Source of the DNA: Asterochloris sp. CNOR1
Taxonomy: Eukaryota > Chlorophyta > Trebouxiophyceae > Trebouxiales > Trebouxiaceae
DNA: 64,000 nt
Direction: 5' to 3'
Assembly: GCA_963969365.1 (NCBI GenBank)
Contig: OZ017750.1
Span: 3,348,001 to 3,412,000, forward strand
Under the pieces are notes generated by a model. It searched no databases, was not told the origin of the DNA, and was given only the letters and a program-made list of their open reading frames with translations. The translations under genes were made by a program, and so were the position numbers. Each line of letters begins with the position of its first letter. The first letter of the stretch is position 1. Of this stretch, positions 59,401-64,000 are shown in pieces.

Positions 59401-62400
59401 TGTTGCTGGCAGCCCCCCTGGCCATTGTCACGCTGCTGCTCAGTCACTCCACCTGCAGCCCACCTCTTGCCCACCCCAACATCACACCAGCAGTGGCCAG
59501 CCCATCCTGGCTCTGGGAGCCCACCTGGCAATGGCGCCGCTGCCGCTCAGGCACTCCACCCCAAGCCCATCCTCCGCCCCCACAACATCAGTCAGCTGCC
59601 ACCGCTTCTGGCCCTCAGCCTGCAGGGGCTGCGCCCGCAGAGTCGCGCTGCCTGTGCCCTGCGTGAGGGCCCTGTAGTCTGCATCTGACAGGTAGAGGTA
59701 CTTGAACCCCTTGCTGGGGTCATTGGCCTGCACCCACTCCACCTGCAAGCCCAGTGAATTTCTTGAAGGCCTACATCTGGGCACAGCTACCGCATGCAAG
59801 ACGCATGATTAGACGCACCACATAAAAACTGAGGCAAAGGCTGCACTGCATTCAGAGGGGCTAAGCCACTTTCATAGCCGATGTGCAAGTGGTACAACTG
59901 GCAGAGCCGCCAGGCATCAGCTGTTGCTTGAGCATGGGATAGGGGCATGTGCAGCCAAGTAGCTGCCTAAGCAGGGCCAGCACAATACTGCCCATGCACA
60001 CCAAGCAAGGGTGTGCACTCTTGGGGTTATTGGCTGCCATGTACAACCAAGCATCCACAGGCTGCGTTGTCACAAAAGGAACAGCAATGCAATGCCCACC
60101 TGCAGGCACTGCTTGACCTCAGCCGCCAGCCCCACACGGGCCCCAGAGTTGGCAGCCAGGTAGACGATGGGCAGCTCGTGCTGCAGCGCGTGCTCAGTGG
60201 CAGCCCTGAAAATAGCGTCCTCGCGAGGCCCAAAGGCCCCAGAGTTGTACGTGATGTCGTTGGCAATCGCAATCACCTGCCAAAGGTTCAGTATGGGGTC
60301 GCATTGTCGAAACAAACTTGTGGGATGTGCAGCTTTGAGGAGACAGAAGTATCTAGGCTGCCAGAGCCCTCAGCAGAGGGCGACTTGGAGACGGTCCAAG
60401 GGGAAGGCTGGTGTGGCATGCGGTCTAGCTGAACCGAGCTGTCTGGCACAGCCAGAGCACAATGAGCCCTGCTGGTTGGCCTGCACTGGGTGCAGGAGGC
60501 TGGCCCGCCTCTGGAGCAAGTTGACAATGCTGTGCGCAATGGCAGCTGGTTGCCCCAGTGGTGGCCAGAACAGAGCAAGCAGAGGCAGTACTGGCAGTCT
60601 GAACATTTGACAGCAACTGGCCCACCTGACGGCCCTCAGGGCACTCGGGAGTGCGCAGCACCATGTGCCAGGCCACAATGCCCACATCATTCTGCCCCAT
60701 GGGGCGCTGCAGGGGCCGCAGCGCAGCCGGCAAACGGAATGACCCATCAGGGCCCATTACCAGCTCCTGTGTTTCCACCAGGCGAGCTGCAGCAGGAACA
60801 CATTTGTAGCCAAAATGGTGTCAAGACAAACCAAGCGTGTTGCAGCTTGTGTGACAGAGGGAAACCCTTACTTGGTGTGCAAAGCAAGTGTTGCATGAGC
60901 TTTTGTCCTCTCTGCTTGGGGACTGCACAGCAAGGACAGCTCAGTACTTTATCTTACAACTAAATACTTGTGCTTGGAAGGACATATGATACCAACACTA
61001 CACATGGGAGGGGATATGACATCCCCCAGGTATCCAGAGACTTTGGGGGCGCCCCACCTGGCATGATGCTCTGTGGCTCCCCAGCAGCCGCACGCGCGTC
61101 CCAGATCTCACGCAGCGCGTTCTCAAACACGCGCGGGAAGTCATAGCAGAAGGTGGTTTTGTGCAGGCGGGCAGCCAAGCGCTTCTGCTGCAGGTGCTCC
61201 AAGGGGCCGTAGACACTCAGCAGGGACTGGCCGTGTAGGGGCCCTGCTGAGGGCTGCCCGGCATGGACTGAGCTGTACACCTGGGGGGTATCGTCTGCTC
61301 CTTCCTGATATACTTGCACATCCTCCTCTCCACTCTCATGGCCTGCACAGGTGCAATTGGCACAGACTTGGCAAAGCTGGCTGGCTGGTGGTTTACCTGT
61401 GGAGGCTCATGGGCTGTTGGGGCACAGATATCGTTTCCAACACAAAGGTCTGGTGTCAAGGCCTAGGCAGGAGGCCACTTGCAGCCTGCAGCTACAGCAA
61501 GAGCCTCCACACAGCCCCCAGACATTGAACCGTAAGGCTCACTATGCCTTTCAGCTGGAGCTTGTGCCATCTCTATCCAGCTGCCGGTGTTACAGCTTTC
61601 AAGGACATTGACGAGCAGAGCTGTTGCTGGTAGCCCAGGCTCCTCACCTGTGGGGAGTGAGACCACCACATGGCAGGCAGCCCCTCACCTGTGGGGGATG
61701 ACCCCACCACACGCCAGGCTGGTGCCCCGCCGCCTGCCCTGAAGCGCACTTCCCACTGCGCCACCGCAGCCTGCCGCAGCGTGCTGCCATGGCGGGACAT
61801 GATGGCTGCCCCCGCAGCCCGCAGGGCACCTGCAAGATGTCACGCACCCAACTCAAGACCTAGAAAAGGAGGTGTCGAAGTGTAGCCACCTAGGAAAGAA
61901 GGTGTCCAGATGTACCTCTCCTTGACAGATTTGTACTCACCTCTACATATCACATGACCTTTACGAGCTGCAGGGATGGCTGAGCCTTGGCAAAGCCCAC
62001 AACTCAAGGAGAAACAAACGCTGTAAGGGTCCTCTGCAACAAAATAGGCTGGTGCACATGGCTGTATCTCGGCTGACAATTCTGATGGCATCCCACCTGC
62101 GATGTGCTCTTCCTGTTTGCCAGCATTCAGTGGCAGCGGAGGGAGCACTGAAAGGAAGAGGTGAGCCCAGTCTGGCCGCACGCTGCTGTCCCGGCCTGTC
62201 CCTGCACAGGTCGTGGGAAGCTCTCAGCACCTAGCAGAGCAGCAGCTTGGGCAGGCCAATTCAATTCTGGGCCCTGCCAGCCATGCACTGCAAGGTCTGC
62301 TTTGGCACAAATGAGCCCCACTGTTTCAGGCCCTCCACGCAGCAGGTGCTCGGCCTCTGCAGAGGGACATGAAGAGCTCAGGTGCATGGGTTGAGCTGCT

Positions 62401-64000
62401 GAGCATGAAGTCAGAAAGGCTGCAAGGTTCAAGCTTGCAACAGAAGCAAGGCAGGCTCACCGCTGACACGAACTCTGTCAAGGTCTTCAAGCCCACCCAC
62501 CAGCTCCCGCTCCACAACTTGCATGGCAGCTGTGGCCACATCTGCAGGGGCTTCTGAGCCCTGGGGGGCCGGCAGCTGCCGCACAAATGCCCTGCAGACC
62601 ATGTGTGAAGCAGTTGAGTGCACTTGTCTTAGTCACGCCAGAAGCAGAACGCATTCCAGCACAGCGAAATGGCAGGAGCTGCAGCACTGCGCTGCAGGGT
62701 GCACGTCCAGGGGATCTGGTAGGACCGGTCAGTTCAAGTAGCCAGGGAGTGACTCAATACATGTGTTGGGGAGGGCCAGCTCAGTCCACTTGGAGAATCT
62801 ACACTGAACAGGGATGCTGCCGTGAGGTCCTCAAGTCAGTGCATGTACTGAATGCAGGGGTGCTGGGTCAGGAATGATGAGCCAGCACACCTCAAGAAGA
62901 CACGCTTGAGGGGTATGCTGCGAGCATTGGGGCGCTCCATGACAGTCCAAGTATGGCATTGCCGCTGGGGGCTGGCGGTGTATGTGAGGCGTCCCACAAA
63001 AGAGCGCAGGCGCGTCAGCTCGAGAGCATCATGCGTGACTGGCTCCACATTGCACAGCAATGGGTCCAGCTTGAAGCCTGACTGTGAGAGGTCTGTGTCT
63101 GGTTGTGCAGCGGCTGCTGAGGAGCTCTGCTGCCGCCAAAAGCCCACGCGCAGGGGGGACTGCTGCTGCTGGCAGCTGGCCAGCACACTGATGGCATAAA
63201 AGCCCATGTCAAAAATGAAATCACTGACGGTCATGACCTGCAGATGACAGCGGAGTACATGCTTGCACATCTATCTGGACACAGCATGCTCTTAGCTAGC
63301 CCACAGTGCATGCAAGCAACAGGCTCAGAGGCACAGCGCATGACACTGCAAAGCTGAGTCGTGCAGAGCGGCAACAAACAGCATCTTGGGCTAACCTGAG
63401 CAACTATGGCAATGAGCAGTTCAGGGTTGTCAAACGCTGCTGCGCTGGAGCCCTGCTGCAGCAGAGTGGCAACAGCGGCAGCTGCCCTGGGTTCCAGCTT
63501 CTGGGCTTCCGGGCTGGCTGTGAGGGCCGCTGCATCGCTGTGCACCAGCACTATATGCAGAGTGCCCCGCTGCTGGCCAGCACCTCCTACAGGCAGAGGT
63601 CAGGAGCTGTTTAAATGAGGCAGCCTTAGTGTGTGCCAAGCATCAGAGACCTTCCCAAGTGACCTCTTCAGCTGCGCTGCAGCGCGCAGCACCAACTGAG
63701 CAAGCATCAACAGCCTCTCTGCGTCGAATGCATTATGCACCGTTGCTGCTGTACTGTTGCAATTTGATTGCAGGCAGGTCTGTGCCAAGCTCATAGGCAT
63801 GTCAGGACAGGAGCGCACCGTGTGCCTCCAAGGAGATGGCAATGCCAGAGAGCGCTGCCTGCAGCTGCTTCAGGGCCTGCAAAGCCACTGCACAGCCCAT
63901 CCCTGAGGCTGGTGGAGGCCCCTTGCATGTCCAGGTGATGAAGGAAAGCATCTCATGACCGTTGGAGGGTGCAGCAGGAGGGTGCACCTCTGGCTGCTGG
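53428..64000 (-). CDS. Homomeric acetyl-CoA carboxylase, central and carboxyltransferase domains (5' end outside window)
   Basis: Eukaryotic multidomain ACCase makes malonyl-CoA. The gene runs right to left; biotin carboxylase and biotin carrier domains should lie beyond 64000. Recognisable exons (minus): 63550-63400 ([14 protein letters not shown]), 63230-62885 (central domain, LKRVFLR), 62600-62470 (AFVRQLP), 61830-61700, 61340-61060 ([36 protein letters not shown]), 60785-60640 ([20 protein letters not shown]), 60280-60100 ([20 protein letters not shown]), 59740-59530, 59000-58870 ([15 protein letters not shown]), 58640-58545 ([19 protein letters not shown]), 58365-58130 ([18 protein letters not shown]), 57425-57205 ([15 protein letters not shown]), 56935-56845 ([10 protein letters not shown]), 56465-56325 ([20 protein letters not shown]), 55980-55850 ([17 protein letters not shown]), 55440-55300, 54860-54690, 54210-53880 and 53610-53428 (stop). 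The carboxyltransferase landmarks are intact. Residues 64000-63600 fit only loosely. Confidence 0.93.
57525..57930 (-). repeat. Intronic tandem duplication in the carboxylase gene
   Basis: Segments 57528-57660 and 57771-57930 are diverged direct copies. Shared blocks in order: ctgcag(aa/ct)cagctct, gagccc, ttcagcaca and ctggcacaacc...ggccccaa. Offset grows from 243 to 270 bases through insertions in the second copy. Confidence 0.8.
59290..59600 (-). repeat. Exon edge copied into the adjacent carboxylase intron
   Basis: Plus-strand 59515-59595 covers the 3' end of the exon encoding [17 protein letters not shown] plus intron. It is matched by 59408-59485, 107 bases away: ggcagcccccctggcc / gggagcccacctggca, and ctcagtcactccacc / ctcaggcactccacc. 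A weaker third copy (ggcagcccaccttgca) starts near 59306. Confidence 0.8.

Noticed and set aside
1-64000. tRNA or rRNA genes
   Set aside because: I looked for cloverleaf-like T-loop and anticodon-arm patterns and rRNA-like blocks and saw none I could support by eye; a covariance-model search would be decisive.

Overview
The window is nuclear DNA from a eukaryote, most likely a chlorophyte green alga, possibly a trebouxiophyte. The reasons are many short GT-AG introns with ctgcag-type acceptors, GC-rich Ala/Gln-rich proteins, and a plant-like gene set: an MSL-type MscS channel, a PPC/DUF296 protein, an NADKc-like kinase, a plastid-type APS kinase and a homomeric acetyl-CoA carboxylase. I see no tRNA, rRNA, CRISPR array, complete transposon or bacterial operon. 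Most genes are mosaics of small exons. Exon joins given below were worked out by hand from reading frame, GT/AG signals and family resemblance, without transcript data.

Layout, left to right. (1) 138-10324 (+): 3' part of a long endocytic-adaptor-like protein with DPF/NPF motifs, an EH domain, a UBA-like domain and a C-terminal Aida-type C2 domain. (2) 10757-15238 (-): complete amidophosphoribosyltransferase (PurF), 11 exons, 511 aa, resembling the enterobacterial rather than the plant-plastid class. (3) 15876-17611 (+): APS kinase with a probable transit peptide. (4) 18106-25276 (-): MSL-type mechanosensitive channel with a canonical EF-hand, head to head with (5) 25372-26276 (+), a complete 139-aa PPC/DUF296 protein. 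(6) 26661 to about 32100 (-): NADKc-like P-loop kinase, 3' half well resolved, containing a GC-AG intron. (7) about 32600-36830 (-): unrecognised, largely disordered protein. (8) 36910-37762 (+): hotdog-fold acyl-CoA thioesterase. (9) 37763-39269: mostly unexplained. (10) 39270-41246 (+): PfkB-family, probable pseudouridine kinase, complete. (11) 41467 to about 42640 (-): PIG-C/GPI2-like subunit. (12) about 42740-43600 (-): possible coiled-coil gene. (13) 43935-45669 (+): F-box/leucine-rich protein. (14) about 47740-52568 (+): Ala/Gln-rich coiled-coil protein with a nuclear localisation signal. (15) 53428 to the right edge (-): central and carboxyltransferase parts of homomeric acetyl-CoA carboxylase.

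The genes do not form one pathway. They are housekeeping genes: purine synthesis and pseudouridine salvage, sulfate activation, fatty acid synthesis and hydrolysis of acyl-CoA, GPI anchoring, NADP supply, membrane tension sensing and endocytosis.

The most unusual pattern is not a gene. In at least seven loci an intron carries a diverged copy of a neighbouring exon edge, often with its splice site, usually 107-136 bases away. The same spacing recurs as a 4 x 111-base repeat inside an exon. This looks like repeated local tandem duplication feeding intron growth, and it is the observation I would follow up first.
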